A stretch of 64,000 nt of DNA from Corynebacterium aurimucosum (GCF_030408555.1 NZ_CP047048.1:682001-746000); one strand, 5' to 3'; numbered from the stretch's first letter, positions 51,994 through 61,311 are shown. The notes: generated from the sequence alone by a model not told the origin. Translations and numbers: made by a program.

Positions 51994-53223
51994 ATGAAGT
52001 TGCTCACCAGCGCTGCCCGCAATTATTCGTGGGGTTCGCGCACGCTTATCCCGACGCTGCTCGGCGAGCCGGAAGCCCACAGCCCGGTAGCAGAGCTGTG
52101 GTTCGGTGCGCATCCGGCTGACCCTTCAACGATTGGGGAGGAGAAGCTGGATGAGATCATCGCGGCCGACCCCCATGGACAGCTGGGACAGCGGGTGGCT
52201 GACAAGTATGGTGCCGGCCTGCCCTTCTTGCTGAAGATTCTGGCAGCCGCCGAACCGCTATCGCTGCAGGCGCATCCTTCGAAACAGCAGGCCGAGGAAG
52301 GCTTTGCCCGCGAGAACGCGGCGGGAATCGATCTCACGGCAGCTAATCGCAACTACAAGGATGACAACCACAAGCCGGAACTCATCGTGGCGCTCACCGA
52401 GTTTTACGCCATGGCGGGATTCCGCCCCCTTGCGCAGACCCGCAGCCTCTTCGCGGCTTTGGAATGCGAAGAACTAGCGCACTATGAAGGCATGCTTGAT
52501 GCGGATCCAGCCGCCGAAGGCGATAGTCTCCGCGCGCTGTTTACCACCTGGATTACGATCCCTGGCCCCAAGCGCAAGGAACTGATCAATGCGGTGGTGG
52601 CTGCTGGTGAGCGACTGTGCAGCACCCAGGCAAGTGAGCCGTGGATGACCACCGTGATGGGTACCGTGGCCAAGCTCAATGAACAGTACCCAGGTGATAT
52701 CGGCGTTCTGGGAGCGCTTCTGCTCAACCACATTGTCCTGCAGCCGGGGGAGGCGATTTACCTCGACGCCGGGCAGCTGCATGCCTATGTCTCCGGCTTA
52801 GGCGTAGAGATCATGGCCAACTCCGATAACGTGCTACGCGGCGGATTGACCCCGAAGTTCGTTGACGTTCCTGAACTGGTCAAGGTCCTCACCTACGAGG
52901 CGGCTGAAGACCCGCGAGTGGAGTTAGTGGATGCCTCCGAAACCGGAAACGTGAAGGGCGCGAAGGCATGGTCCTATCCGGTACCGATTGAGGAATTCCT
53001 GCTGGACCGTGTAGAGCTTTCCGGCGAGGAGAGCGTCGATGTCGACAGCGATGGCCCGATGATTCTGCTGTGTACCTCCGGCGCAGCTGCGTTGAGCAAC
53101 GCGGAGGCAGAGAGCCTCAACTTAAGCGCGGGCCACGCTGCGTGGCTCCCTGCCAACGAACCTGTTGCTACCGTCCGCGCTGCCGGCGCCGAGGGTGCTG
53201 AGGTATTCATCGCCCGCGTCTAA
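51994..53223 (+). CDS. manA: Mannose-6-phosphate isomerase, class I
   Basis: A 409-residue zinc enzyme. SLQAHPSKQQAEEGF and DDNHKPELIVALTEF hold zinc ligands (Gln, His, Glu), and DAGQLHAYVSGLGVEIMANSDN is the second metal/substrate segment. It interconverts fructose-6-phosphate and mannose-6-phosphate, feeding ManB and ManC. AAAGGA precedes the ATG, 9 bp after the TobH-like gene, forming a two-gene operon. A strong hairpin follows. Confidence 0.93.
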   Translation: MKLLTSAARNYSWGSRTLIPTLLGEPEAHSPVAELWFGAHPADPSTIGEEKLDEIIAADPHGQLGQRVADKYGAGLPFLLKILAAAEPLSLQAHPSKQQAEEGFARENAAGIDLTAANRNYKDDNHKPELIVALTEFYAMAGFRPLAQTRSLFAALECEELAHYEGMLDADPAAEGDSLRALFTTWITIPGPKRKELINAVVAAGERLCSTQASEPWMTTVMGTVAKLNEQYPGDIGVLGALLLNHIVLQPGEAIYLDAGQLHAYVSGLGVEIMANSDNVLRGGLTPKFVDVPELVKVLTYEAAEDPRVELVDASETGNVKGAKAWSYPVPIEEFLLDRVELSGEESVDVDSDGPMILLCTSGAAALSNAEAESLNLSAGHAAWLPANEPVATVRAAGAEGAEVFIARV

Positions 53224-53255
53224 GCCCATGGCGTGCGGCCAGCCTTAAAACTGCG

Positions 53256-53290
53256 CAGCTGCCCAGGCTTTGTGTGCGCCTGGGCAGCTG
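53256..53290. terminator. Bidirectional terminator between manA and the convergent gene
   Basis: A 13-bp perfect stem (53256-53268 with 53278-53290) with a 9-base loop; the minus strand continues CGCAGTTTTAAGG. It lies between convergent genes. Confidence 0.75.
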
Positions 53291-53315
53291 TGAGGGGATT
53301 TAAGTGTGAGAGAAT

Positions 53316-54230
53316 TTAAGCCGACTCTGTGATCGCCGGTCCGGCGGTTGGCTCGGGGGAGCTTTCAGCCGGAGCAGTGGCGGTGGGGGTTGCTGCAGAA
53401 GGTTCCTCGGCAACGGGGGCATCATCCGTCGGCGCCGCTGGGGTGGGAGCCTCGTTGCTTCGATGAGTCTCGGCGTCGCGCCCCGGAGTTTTCGCGCCAT
53501 CGCCGACTAGTGGGGCGGTTCCTTCCCACGGTTTCTTGCCTGCTTCGCGGGGTTCTGTGGGGTTCTCAGCATCAGGTGCGGGAGCTTCGTGGGTGAACCC
53601 AGCTGGCCGCGGATTGAAGGACTCAGGGGAGTCAGAAGGTTCTTCAGGCTGTGGCTGCCCGGAGGACTGCGGGCCAGCGTGGTGGTCCTCCGTTGGGCTC
53701 TCTTGTGGAACGATCGTCGGTGACTCCGGTGTGGTCGGCGGCTGCGTCGGTTCTGAGCTCGGCTGAGGAGAGCCCGGTACTGGCGACCCAGGGGCCGTCG
53801 TAGCGGAACCTTCAGATGGCGGCGCAGTGGGCGCCGTGCTGAGCGGCGCCTGCGGGTACTGCGTGTTCGGTGTTACCTGCGGCTGCTGGTTCTGCAGCGA
53901 GGAGACATTATCAGGGCGGTAGACAGCCGTGGGCGCAGCCGGTTCCGTGCGGTTCACCACGGCATTCGGTGCCAAGTACGGATCCTCCGCGGGTGCGGCA
54001 ACCTGAGTCTGGGACTGCTTGGAGCGCGTCGAGGTCGGGGAGGCCGTGGTGGTGTAGGAGTGCGTTGCCGAAGATGACGTGGCCGGAGCGCTTGAGGCAG
54101 CGGTGGCGGCGGAGGGCTTGGATACCACGGAATCCGGCGCGCTCATGCGCCAAACTGCGATGCCAACGGCGACGGCGCACAGGAGGCCTGCCACGACGAA
54201 AGCCACAATGCGGCGAGGGGTGCTCGTCAT
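53316..54230 (-). CDS. Membrane-anchored proline/serine/threonine-rich protein
   Basis: A 304-residue protein with a short basic N-terminus, one hydrophobic segment (IVAFVVAGLLCAVAVGIAVW, residues 8-27) and then about 275 residues rich in Pro, Ser, Thr, Ala and Glu with no folded domain visible. The single helix would hold it in the membrane or act as an uncleaved signal, with the low-complexity part outside the cell, where it might be mannosylated. I do not recognise a family. It converges on manA. Confidence 0.65.
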   Translation of the reverse strand: MTSTPRRIVAFVVAGLLCAVAVGIAVWRMSAPDSVVSKPSAATAASSAPATSSSATHSYTTTASPTSTRSKQSQTQVAAPAEDPYLAPNAVVNRTEPAAPTAVYRPDNVSSLQNQQPQVTPNTQYPQAPLSTAPTAPPSEGSATTAPGSPVPGSPQPSSEPTQPPTTPESPTIVPQESPTEDHHAGPQSSGQPQPEEPSDSPESFNPRPAGFTHEAPAPDAENPTEPREAGKKPWEGTAPLVGDGAKTPGRDAETHRSNEAPTPAAPTDDAPVAEEPSAATPTATAPAESSPEPTAGPAITESA

Positions 54231-54602
54231 GCGGGGTGCTCTCCTTCCTACTTAAATTGCTGCGCAAAAGCCTGCTCAAATGTCACAAGACGGTAACAAC
54301 GATAACACGAAACTGAGGATAGTAAATGGGCTGGGCAATAATCCCCACGCGCTTCTTATGCGAGCCGGTCTTCGGTGCGCTGTAGAAGGAGAGAGAAATG
54401 TGAAAGAGGAAGGAAAGGTAGATAGCTAGTGCCGTAATAAAACGGGCCCGCGGGAGCAAGCCTTGCATACGTGCGCCTAAAGAATGGTAGAACTTGGATT
54501 AGATAGCGGCTGCGCGGCGTGCCCCGCCTGCGAATCCGCACCGGCCCACCGTGGATATAAGAACACAGACCCCTAATTCACCAGAGCATAAAGGAGAAAA
54601 CA
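54231..54602. other. 372-bp intergenic region
   Basis: Lies between divergent genes (proline-rich protein and DUF4259). No gene, RNA or strong repeat was seen; it should hold both promoters. ATAAAGGAG at the right end is the ribosome site of the DUF4259 gene. Confidence 0.5.
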
Positions 54603-54956
54603 ATGAGCTCATGGGATGAAGACATCTTCGCTGACGAGGCCAACGTCGACTTCTTGGATGAACTGGCTGATCTAGAGGATGAAGAGATCGTTGCTGCGGT
54701 CGATGATGCCTGCGCGCTTGCGGCTTCAGGTGAGGCGCAGACTGAAGAGGAGCAGCGCAACGCCCTAGCGGCGGCCACGATTGCTGCCATCTGGGCAGGT
54801 GCTCCGTTCAGTGCCGGGGAGGTCGTTGAGGACTACCCCTTCATCCGGGATCTCGCCGGCTCCGGCAGCGAGAACCTGAACGAAAACGCGCTCGAGCTGA
54901 TCGAAGGTGTGGAAGAGGACTATGACCTTGAGCCCTTCATTGAGGCTCTGTCGTAG
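54603..54956 (+). CDS. DUF4259 domain protein
   Basis: A 117-residue, strongly acidic protein. The opening MSSWDEDIFADEANVDFLDEL is typical of DUF4259 proteins, which are small and of unknown function. No helix long enough for a membrane span is present. An excellent AAAGGAG precedes the ATG. It lies 44 bp before tmk in the same direction and may share its transcript. Confidence 0.75.
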   Translation: MSSWDEDIFADEANVDFLDELADLEDEEIVAAVDDACALAASGEAQTEEEQRNALAAATIAAIWAGAPFSAGEVVEDYPFIRDLAGSGSENLNENALELIEGVEEDYDLEPFIEALS

Positions 54957-55000
54957 AGCCAGCTTTCCTAGAAACAGCTCGAGCACCAGATACACCAAGC

Positions 55001-55621
55001 ATGCTGATCAGTATTGAAGGAATTGACGGCGCGGGTAAGAACACCATCACCCAGCGCTTGCGGGAAGAACTAGCCTGCGATGTCGAAGTCTTAAGCTTCC
55101 CGCGCTACGAAGACTCCATCCATGCCCAGCTCGCGCAGGAGGCGCTCTACGGGCGTATGGGTGACCTCACCGATTCGATCTACGGGATGGCCACGCTCTT
55201 TGCGCTGGATCGGCGGGGCGCCAAGGAACAGCTCCTCACCGCCGCTGCGTCCTCGGACTCTCTGCTCATTCTGGACCGCTATGTGGCCTCCAACGCCGCG
55301 TACTCTTCCGCGCGGGTGGGAGGGGAGCTCATTGTTGATTGGATTTATGAGCTCGAATTCGAGCGCTTCGGCCTGCCGGTGCCGCAACTGCAGGTCTTTT
55401 TGGATACCGACGTAGCCCTTGCCGGCCAGCGTGCCGTGGCCCGTGCAGCAGAGGATGAGGGACGCAACCGCGACCGCTATGAACGCGATGCCGCTCTGCA
55501 GTCACGCACGGCGGCTGCCTACCGTCGGTTGGCGGAGCAGCAGTGGGCAGGGCGGTGGATCGCCACCGCGGATGCCGATATGATTATCCAAGCTGTCAAG
55601 GAGCTTGTAGGAGAACAATAA
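55001..55621 (+). CDS. tmk: Thymidylate kinase
   Basis: A 206-residue kinase. GIDGAGKNT at 7-15 is the P-loop, with Asn in place of the usual Ser/Thr-preceding residue; FPRYEDS follows the first strand and LDRYVASNAAYS is the DRY motif. It phosphorylates dTMP to dTDP. No clear ribosome site precedes the ATG. mtrA starts one base after its stop, so tmk and mtrA are coupled, an arrangement also known in other corynebacteria and mycobacteria nearby. Confidence 0.9.
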   Translation: MLISIEGIDGAGKNTITQRLREELACDVEVLSFPRYEDSIHAQLAQEALYGRMGDLTDSIYGMATLFALDRRGAKEQLLTAAASSDSLLILDRYVASNAAYSSARVGGELIVDWIYELEFERFGLPVPQLQVFLDTDVALAGQRAVARAAEDEGRNRDRYERDAALQSRTAAAYRRLAEQQWAGRWIATADADMIIQAVKELVGEQ

Positions 55622-55622
55622 C

Positions 55623-56309
55623 GTGGCACCGAAAATCTTGGTCGTGGATGATGATCCGGCGATTGCCGAAATGCTTACCATCGTGCTCGAGGCGGAAGGG
55701 CTGGAACCTATTGCCGTCAACGATGGTAATGAGGCCATCCCGGCCTTCCGCGAGCATGACCCCGATCTGATCCTGTTGGATCTCATGCTTCCGGGCATGA
55801 ACGGCGTTGATATCTGCCGTGCCATCCGTACCGAGTCCTCGGTGCCTATCGTGATGCTCACCGCAAAGACCGATACCGTCGATGTGGTCCTTGGCCTCGA
55901 ATCGGGGGCGGATGACTACATCACCAAACCCTTCAAGCCGAAAGAGCTCATCGCCCGTATCCGTGCGCGCCTGCGCCGGATTGACGGGGGTACGAGCGAA
56001 ATAATTGAGGTAGGGGACCTGCTTATCGACGTCCCCGAGCACACCGTCACCCGTAAGGGCGGCGAGGAGATCTCGCTGACCCCGCTAGAGTTCGACCTCC
56101 TGCTGGAGATGGCTCGAAAGCCCGGACAGGTGCACACCCGCGAGGCGTTGCTCGAATCCGTCTGGGGTTACCGCCACGCTTCCGATACTCGCTTGGTCAA
56201 CGTGCATGTTCAGCGCCTGCGCGCAAAGATCGAGCACGACCCAGAAGATCCACACATCGTGCTCACGGTGCGCGGTGTGGGATACAAGACTGGAAAAATC
56301 GCCGAGTAA
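55623..56309 (+). CDS. mtrA: Response regulator MtrA
   Basis: A 228-residue OmpR-type regulator. LVVDDD opens the receiver domain, Asp53 in LLDLMLPG is the phosphorylation site, TAKTD and KPFKP complete the active site, and residues 130-225 are the winged helix (SLTPLEFDLLLEMARK, VNVHVQRLRAKIE, VLTVRGVGYKTG). It controls genes for osmoprotection, peptidoglycan hydrolases and cell division with sensor MtrB. It starts with GTG after GGAGAA, one base from tmk. Confidence 0.95.
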   Translation: MAPKILVVDDDPAIAEMLTIVLEAEGLEPIAVNDGNEAIPAFREHDPDLILLDLMLPGMNGVDICRAIRTESSVPIVMLTAKTDTVDVVLGLESGADDYITKPFKPKELIARIRARLRRIDGGTSEIIEVGDLLIDVPEHTVTRKGGEEISLTPLEFDLLLEMARKPGQVHTREALLESVWGYRHASDTRLVNVHVQRLRAKIEHDPEDPHIVLTVRGVGYKTGKIAE

Positions 56310-56321
56310 AGGACTACCGCT

Positions 56322-58052
56322 ATTTTTGGTTGGTTAAGGCGAGCCCGGGATGGCGTCGTCGAGCGCTGGCGCACGTCCCTGCAGACACGTGTCTTGGGCA
56401 TGATGCTGGTCGCCTCCACGGTGGTCATGATCATCCTGGCGTATGCACTGGTGTCGGTGTTGACACAACAGCTCGTGAGCCAGAAGGAAGACACCGCACT
56501 GCAGGAGCTCGACCGCGCCCGTGTGGCCGTGGAGCAGCAGATCGATGCCACCGGCACAGCAAATTCAACGCAGGTGCGCATCAACTCTGCGCGCGCCGCC
56601 TTGGGCCAAATGTCGGCGCAACAGCCCGATGCCCAAGCCGTGTATGAGCCGGTCATCGTCGTGGAAAACTCAGACGGCACGGCCACGACCTCGCCGGAGG
56701 GCTACCGTATTCCCGATGGGATGCGCGAGCTCGTCGGCCGCGGTCAGGTTGTCCAGCAATATGCCACGGTGGACCAGCAGTCGGGGGCGACCTATAACGC
56801 GTTGATGGTGGGCACACCCATCGAAAGTGATATCCCGAATACCCAGGTCTACCTCGTATTGTCCATGGAGTCCGAGGAGTCCACGATGGCGCTTATGCGT
56901 GGTCTGCTCTCGGCTGCCGGAGTGGTGGTCGTGGTCCTCCTCGTGGGTATTGCCTGGCTGGCTACCCAGCAGGTGATCGTCCCGATTCGCTCCGCATCCC
57001 GCATTGCACAACGATTTGCCGCCGGCCACCTGCGCGAGCGCATGGTGGTCAACTCGGATGATGAGATGGGCCGCCTTGCTTCCTCTTTCAATGACATGGC
57101 AGACAAGCTGTCAAAGCAGATAACCCAGCTGGAGGAATATGGCGACCTCCAGCGGCAGTTCACTTCCGATGTCTCTCACGAGTTGCGCACGCCGCTGACG
57201 ACGGTGCGCATGGCGGCGGATGTCATCGCGGAAGACGCAGAAGAGTTCAACCCCTACACCAAACGTTCGGCGGAGTTGCTCATCAAGGAGCTGGACCGTT
57301 TCGAGGACTTGCTCGCGGACCTTTTGGAGATCTCTCGCCACGATGCAGGCGTGGCTGATTTGTCCACGGCCTCCCTTGATATTCGCTCCTGCTTGGACTC
57401 CGCACTGAGCCAGGTGGAACACCTCGCCGCCGAGTTGGGGGTGGAGGTTATCGTTCATGCCCCAGAGGAACCCGTGGCTGTGGAATGCGATTCGCGCCGC
57501 GTCGAGCGCATCTTGCGTAACCTGCTCGCGAACGCCATTGATCACTCTGAAGGCAACCCCGTTACCGTGGATATCGACGCGACTGAGGATGCTGTTGGCA
57601 TCGCCGTCACCGATTCTGGCGTGGGACTCAAGGAAGGTCAGGAGGAGCTGGTGTTCAACCGCTTCTGGCGCGCGGATTCCTCGCGCAAGCGCCACTCAGG
57701 CGGAACCGGCTTAGGCTTGGCCATCGCTCGCGAGGATGCCGTGCTCCATGGAGGCACTCTGGATGCCATCGGCTACTTCGGCATCGGCTCGCGCTTCCGT
57801 CTAATCCTGCCACGCACCCCGGGGGAAGCGGTGGAATCTGAGCCCATTGCCCTCGAGGTCCCGGGCGCTGCGAAGCCCGTCGAAGCGGAGGAACAGTCCG
57901 CGCTCGACGTGAGCACTGAACCAGGAGCCCCTGCAGTAAAGGCAGAGCCGGATAACGGGATAGTGTGGCCCTCGGAGCGCGAAGCGCGTGGCGCGGAAGC
58001 GCCGTTCAATCAAGACATCGTCCCCGATTTCGACGAGGAGGCCCAGCGATGA
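56322..58052 (+). CDS. mtrB: Sensor histidine kinase MtrB, probable ATT start
   Basis: A 576-residue kinase if the start is ATT at 56322. Two helices flank an extracellular sensor of about 120 residues; a HAMP domain follows (about 215-270), His286 in FTSDVSHELRTPL is the phosphorylation site, and RILRNLLANAIDHS, DSGVGL and GGTGLGLAI are the ATP-binding boxes. A proline/alanine-rich tail of about 80 residues ends the protein. In frame with the family N-terminus (FGWLRRARDGVVERWRTSL) there is no ATG, GTG or TTG before TTG 56394, which would leave almost no residues before the first helix. AAGGA lies eight bases before ATT. lpqB overlaps by four bases. Confidence 0.88.
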   Translation: MFGWLRRARDGVVERWRTSLQTRVLGMMLVASTVVMIILAYALVSVLTQQLVSQKEDTALQELDRARVAVEQQIDATGTANSTQVRINSARAALGQMSAQQPDAQAVYEPVIVVENSDGTATTSPEGYRIPDGMRELVGRGQVVQQYATVDQQSGATYNALMVGTPIESDIPNTQVYLVLSMESEESTMALMRGLLSAAGVVVVVLLVGIAWLATQQVIVPIRSASRIAQRFAAGHLRERMVVNSDDEMGRLASSFNDMADKLSKQITQLEEYGDLQRQFTSDVSHELRTPLTTVRMAADVIAEDAEEFNPYTKRSAELLIKELDRFEDLLADLLEISRHDAGVADLSTASLDIRSCLDSALSQVEHLAAELGVEVIVHAPEEPVAVECDSRRVERILRNLLANAIDHSEGNPVTVDIDATEDAVGIAVTDSGVGLKEGQEELVFNRFWRADSSRKRHSGGTGLGLAIAREDAVLHGGTLDAIGYFGIGSRFRLILPRTPGEAVESEPIALEVPGAAKPVEAEEQSALDVSTEPGAPAVKAEPDNGIVWPSEREARGAEAPFNQDIVPDFDEEAQR

Positions 58053-59758
58053 TTCCGGCCCGCCGCTCACTCGCAGTGCTCAGCTGCGTCGCGCTTACTA
58101 CCCTCGTCGGGTGCTCGACCTTGCCGCATAACACTGATCCCCAGGTGATCGGCACCTTTGAACCTCATGAGCGGGCAGACGATGCCGTCGTGGAGCCCCG
58201 CACCGATAGCGAACCGGACCTCTTAGTCCGTGACTTCTATTCGGCCGTGGCGATTCCCACTGGCAACTACGCTGCTGCGCGCACCTTCCTTTCCTCCGAA
58301 ATCGCTAATTCCTGGGATCCCACGGATACCGTGCTCGTCGTGGATTCCATCGACCTTGTGACCTCAAACATGGAAGACGGTGCCCTCGAGTATTCGGTGC
58401 GCGGCAACATCATCGGCCGTCTGGCGAATGGCGGGGCCTATGTCCCGGATAACTCGCGTCTTGAGGCGACTGTCCGCCTGCGCCAGTTCAATGGGCAATG
58501 GCGCATTACCGACCTGCCTACTGGCGCGGTGATCGAGCGCACGGAACTGCGCAACCGCTACCGCCCGCAGTCGCTGTACTTCTTCGGTACAACCCAGCGC
58601 CTACTGGTGGCGGACCGTCGGTGGCTCTACTCGGGAAAGGACTCGATCGCTTCAGAGTTGGTCACCCTCCTGCTACAGGGTCCGTCTTCCGATATCGCTC
58701 CGGCGACCTCCACCTTGATCCCGAAGGATGCCACTTTCTTAGGCATCAACGATGGTGTGTATGAATTCAGCGGGATGTCAGCAATGAGCCAGGAGGAGCG
58801 CCTTAAATTTGCCTCCCAGTTGGTCTGGACTCTCAACAATGCGGAGATCACTAATTCAGTTCGCGCCACCATCGATGGCAGCCCCTTGGTTGACAACATG
58901 GAGGAGATGACCATCGATGATTTCGCCGAGTTTAACCCAGAGGTAGCTGCCCAATCCGTGCCCAAGCTCTACGCCGTCAATGATGGCTCCCTGCTGGAAG
59001 TCAAGGGCGAAGGTAGCACCGAGGTACAGGGCATGGCCGGCCAGATCCATGACATCCAGTCCGCCGATATCTCGGATGAGGGGATGGTGGCCGCGGTGCG
59101 TAAGCGTTCTGAGAAGGAATCGCAGCTGGCGATGGGCGAGCTCGGCCACGGACTCAAGGGTTCGGTCAAGGGCGAAACCCTAGCCCGCCCCACCTTTGAG
59201 GTGGGCGGCCAGGTGGCGTGGACCGTTGTTGACGGCAAACATGTAGTCCGTGTGACGCGTTCGCCGGCGACTGGCGAACTGAGCACCGCGGAGGTGGACA
59301 CCTCTGCACTGGAGAACGTGGAGGGAGAGATCTCGGTCATTCGACTGTCCCTCACGGGAGCCCGTATCGCCATGATCATCGACGGCAGCATTTACACCGG
59401 CGTGGTGGCCCGCGCGACCTCGGGCGAGCGGCGTATCGTCAACATCCACCAAGTTGGTCCAGAGCTGACCGGCTCGGCCTTGTCCGTGGAGTGGCAGACG
59501 GATGGTTCTTTGCTCGTGGGTACCTCGGCGTCGAATTCGCCCGTGTGGCGTATTGAGCAAGACGGTTCCTCTGCTACCACCTTACCCACCGGAAATATCA
59601 CCGCGCCGGTGGTGGCGGTGGCTTCCTCACCGTCGACGCACTACGTCACCGATGCGCATGCTCTACTGCAGCTTCCCGCAGGCGGATCTGAACGCTCGTA
59701 TTGGCGTGAAGTCGAAGGCCTGCAGGGAGTGCGATCCTCACCCATCATCGCGCGCTAG
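58049..59758 (+). CDS. lpqB: Lipoprotein LpqB
   Basis: A 569-residue lipoprotein. The signal peptide ends in LVGC with lipidated Cys22. The GerMN domain lies at about 190-310 and a beta-propeller-like C-terminal part follows. LpqB interacts with MtrB at the cell surface and affects MtrA activation and cell wall processes in actinobacteria. The ATG overlaps the mtrB stop (ATGA) with GAGGAGG upstream, so production is coupled to the kinase. The longer upstream frame has no support. Confidence 0.93.
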   Translation: MIPARRSLAVLSCVALTTLVGCSTLPHNTDPQVIGTFEPHERADDAVVEPRTDSEPDLLVRDFYSAVAIPTGNYAAARTFLSSEIANSWDPTDTVLVVDSIDLVTSNMEDGALEYSVRGNIIGRLANGGAYVPDNSRLEATVRLRQFNGQWRITDLPTGAVIERTELRNRYRPQSLYFFGTTQRLLVADRRWLYSGKDSIASELVTLLLQGPSSDIAPATSTLIPKDATFLGINDGVYEFSGMSAMSQEERLKFASQLVWTLNNAEITNSVRATIDGSPLVDNMEEMTIDDFAEFNPEVAAQSVPKLYAVNDGSLLEVKGEGSTEVQGMAGQIHDIQSADISDEGMVAAVRKRSEKESQLAMGELGHGLKGSVKGETLARPTFEVGGQVAWTVVDGKHVVRVTRSPATGELSTAEVDTSALENVEGEISVIRLSLTGARIAMIIDGSIYTGVVARATSGERRIVNIHQVGPELTGSALSVEWQTDGSLLVGTSASNSPVWRIEQDGSSATTLPTGNITAPVVAVASSPSTHYVTDAHALLQLPAGGSERSYWREVEGLQGVRSSPIIAR

Positions 59759-59766
59759 AGTCGCGC

Positions 59767-59772
59767 TAAAGT
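59767..59772 (+). promoter_or_regulatory. -10 element of comF, leaderless
   Basis: TAAAGT ends seven bases before the ATG at 59780, just after the lpqB stop. Confidence 0.45.
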
Positions 59773-59779
59773 GGGGCGC

Positions 59780-60460
59780 ATGCCGAAGAATCGGGGGATA
59801 GGGGAGGCCACGGCTGCTCTCGTGGAGCTTTTCTTGCCACGCCCCTGCGCTGGGTGCGGGGGAGAAACAGCTGCGGGCGGGGTGTTGTGCGCTTCCTGCC
59901 AGGAACACTTGCGGCAGGTTCCACGCCGGGTGGAACGGCCGCGGCCCCTGGGGTTTCCGGCATGGGCTCTTGGTCCCTATTCCGATACTCGCCGTGGTGT
60001 CATCATCGCCATGAAGGAACACGGGCACCACGCAGTGCGTGCTCACCTCGGGGCGGTGTTCGCTGCCGGCATCGATTACTTGCGCGCCCGCGGTGATATC
60101 CCGGAGACTGGGTTGCTCGTGCCAGCGCCGACGCGCGTGTCCTCGGCTCGTCGCCGCGGTGGCGATCCTGTTGCCGCGCTGTGCCAGGCAGCGGCTGCCA
60201 GGCTTCCAGGCTGGGCTGTGGTTAATGCCCTGAGCACGGCTGAAAGCAGTGCGGATCAATCAGAGCTCAGCGCCGTGGAGCGCGCCGATAACATGCGGAC
60301 AGCCGTGCTGTTGCGTCCCGCCGCCCGCGAACTGGTGGGGAAGAACGTGATGCTTGTCGACGACGTCATTACCACCGGCGCAACTCTGCGTGCTAGCGCC
60401 GCGCGTGTATGGGCTATCGGGGGTGACGTCGCGGGCGCGATTGTGCTGGCAGATGCGTAA
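59780..60460 (+). CDS. ComF-family phosphoribosyltransferase-like protein
   Basis: A 226-residue protein. Cys23, Cys26, Cys37 and Cys40 form a zinc ribbon, and VMLVDDVITTGATL is the PRPP-binding motif of type I phosphoribosyltransferases. ComF proteins are needed for DNA uptake in some bacteria, but in actinobacteria the role is unproven. ATG 59780 is used; a GTG three codons earlier is possible. It lies 21 bp after lpqB in the order lpqB-comF-hpf-secA, which I recall from other corynebacteria. Confidence 0.85.
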   Translation: MPKNRGIGEATAALVELFLPRPCAGCGGETAAGGVLCASCQEHLRQVPRRVERPRPLGFPAWALGPYSDTRRGVIIAMKEHGHHAVRAHLGAVFAAGIDYLRARGDIPETGLLVPAPTRVSSARRRGGDPVAALCQAAAARLPGWAVVNALSTAESSADQSELSAVERADNMRTAVLLRPAARELVGKNVMLVDDVITTGATLRASAARVWAIGGDVAGAIVLADA

Positions 60461-60630
60461 GGCGGGCCATCATCATGCATGAGTGTAGGGGCCAGTCATC
60501 GTGTAGGTTATGACCAGTGGTAACATGAGGGGTGTCACAGGGAAGCGGGCTTCCGGCTCCTTATCACAGGCTTGTAGAAGTCCGCAGAATGTGCAGTCAT
60601 TCAGTCCCCACGAGTATAGGGAGGCATTTC

Positions 60631-61275
60631 ATGTCCCAGCAGACCAACGCTCAGGTCACCATCACCGGCCGTAACGTGGAGGTTCCGGAGCACTTCCAGG
60701 AACGTGTCACTGAAAAACTAGCCAAGATCGAGCGCCTTGATCCGACCCTGACCTTCTTCCACGTGGAGCTGCAGCACGAGCCGAACCCGCGCCGCGAGTC
60801 CGAGGCAGAGCGTCTGCAGATCACCGCTACCGGTAAGGGGCACATCGCTCGCGCCGAGGCGAAGGAAGATTCTTTCTATGCGGCACTCGAGACCGCCCTG
60901 GGCAAGATGGAACGCTCCCTGCGCAAGGTTAAGGTGCGCCGTGAGAACGTGAAGTCCGGCCACCGCGCCCAGAAGGGTACTGGTCAGATCGCCGCTGAGT
61001 TGGTCGCTGAAGCTGAGGCGGCTAAGCCCGCTAAGGAAGAGCGCTACATCGATCCCTACGCCGAGACTGTCGAGGATGTTCGCCCGGGCCAGGTTGTCCG
61101 CTTCAAGGAGCACCCGGCAACCCCGATGTCTGTTGATGATGCGCTCAGCGAGATGGAGCTGGTCGGCCACGACTTCTACCTCTTTATCAACGAGGAGAAC
61201 AACAAGCCTTCTGTGGTTTACCGCCGCCACGCATTCGACTACGGTCTTATTTCCCTGACGGATGCTGATGCTTAA
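60631..61275 (+). CDS. hpf: Ribosome hibernation promoting factor, long form
   Basis: A 214-residue factor. Residues of about 8-105 form the HPF/RaiA domain (ITGRNVEVPEHFQERVTEKL, HVELQHEPNP), a linker follows, and residues 155-214 are the dimerising C-terminal domain (VVRFKEHPATPMSVDDALSEM, VVYRRHAFDYGLISL). It joins 70S ribosomes to inactive 100S dimers in stationary phase or stress. TAGGGAGG precedes ATG 60631; an upstream in-frame extension is not supported. The 170-bp gap after comF should hold its promoter, and a strong terminator follows. Confidence 0.93.
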   Translation: MSQQTNAQVTITGRNVEVPEHFQERVTEKLAKIERLDPTLTFFHVELQHEPNPRRESEAERLQITATGKGHIARAEAKEDSFYAALETALGKMERSLRKVKVRRENVKSGHRAQKGTGQIAAELVAEAEAAKPAKEERYIDPYAETVEDVRPGQVVRFKEHPATPMSVDDALSEMELVGHDFYLFINEENNKPSVVYRRHAFDYGLISLTDADA

Positions 61276-61311
61276 GGCCTGAGCCTTAAAGGCCGTAGGG
61301 CCTAACACACA

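Noticed and set aside
56394..58052. mtrB starting at TTG 56394
   Set aside because: No ribosome site stands at the right distance, and the conserved basic N-terminal segment before the first helix would be lost.
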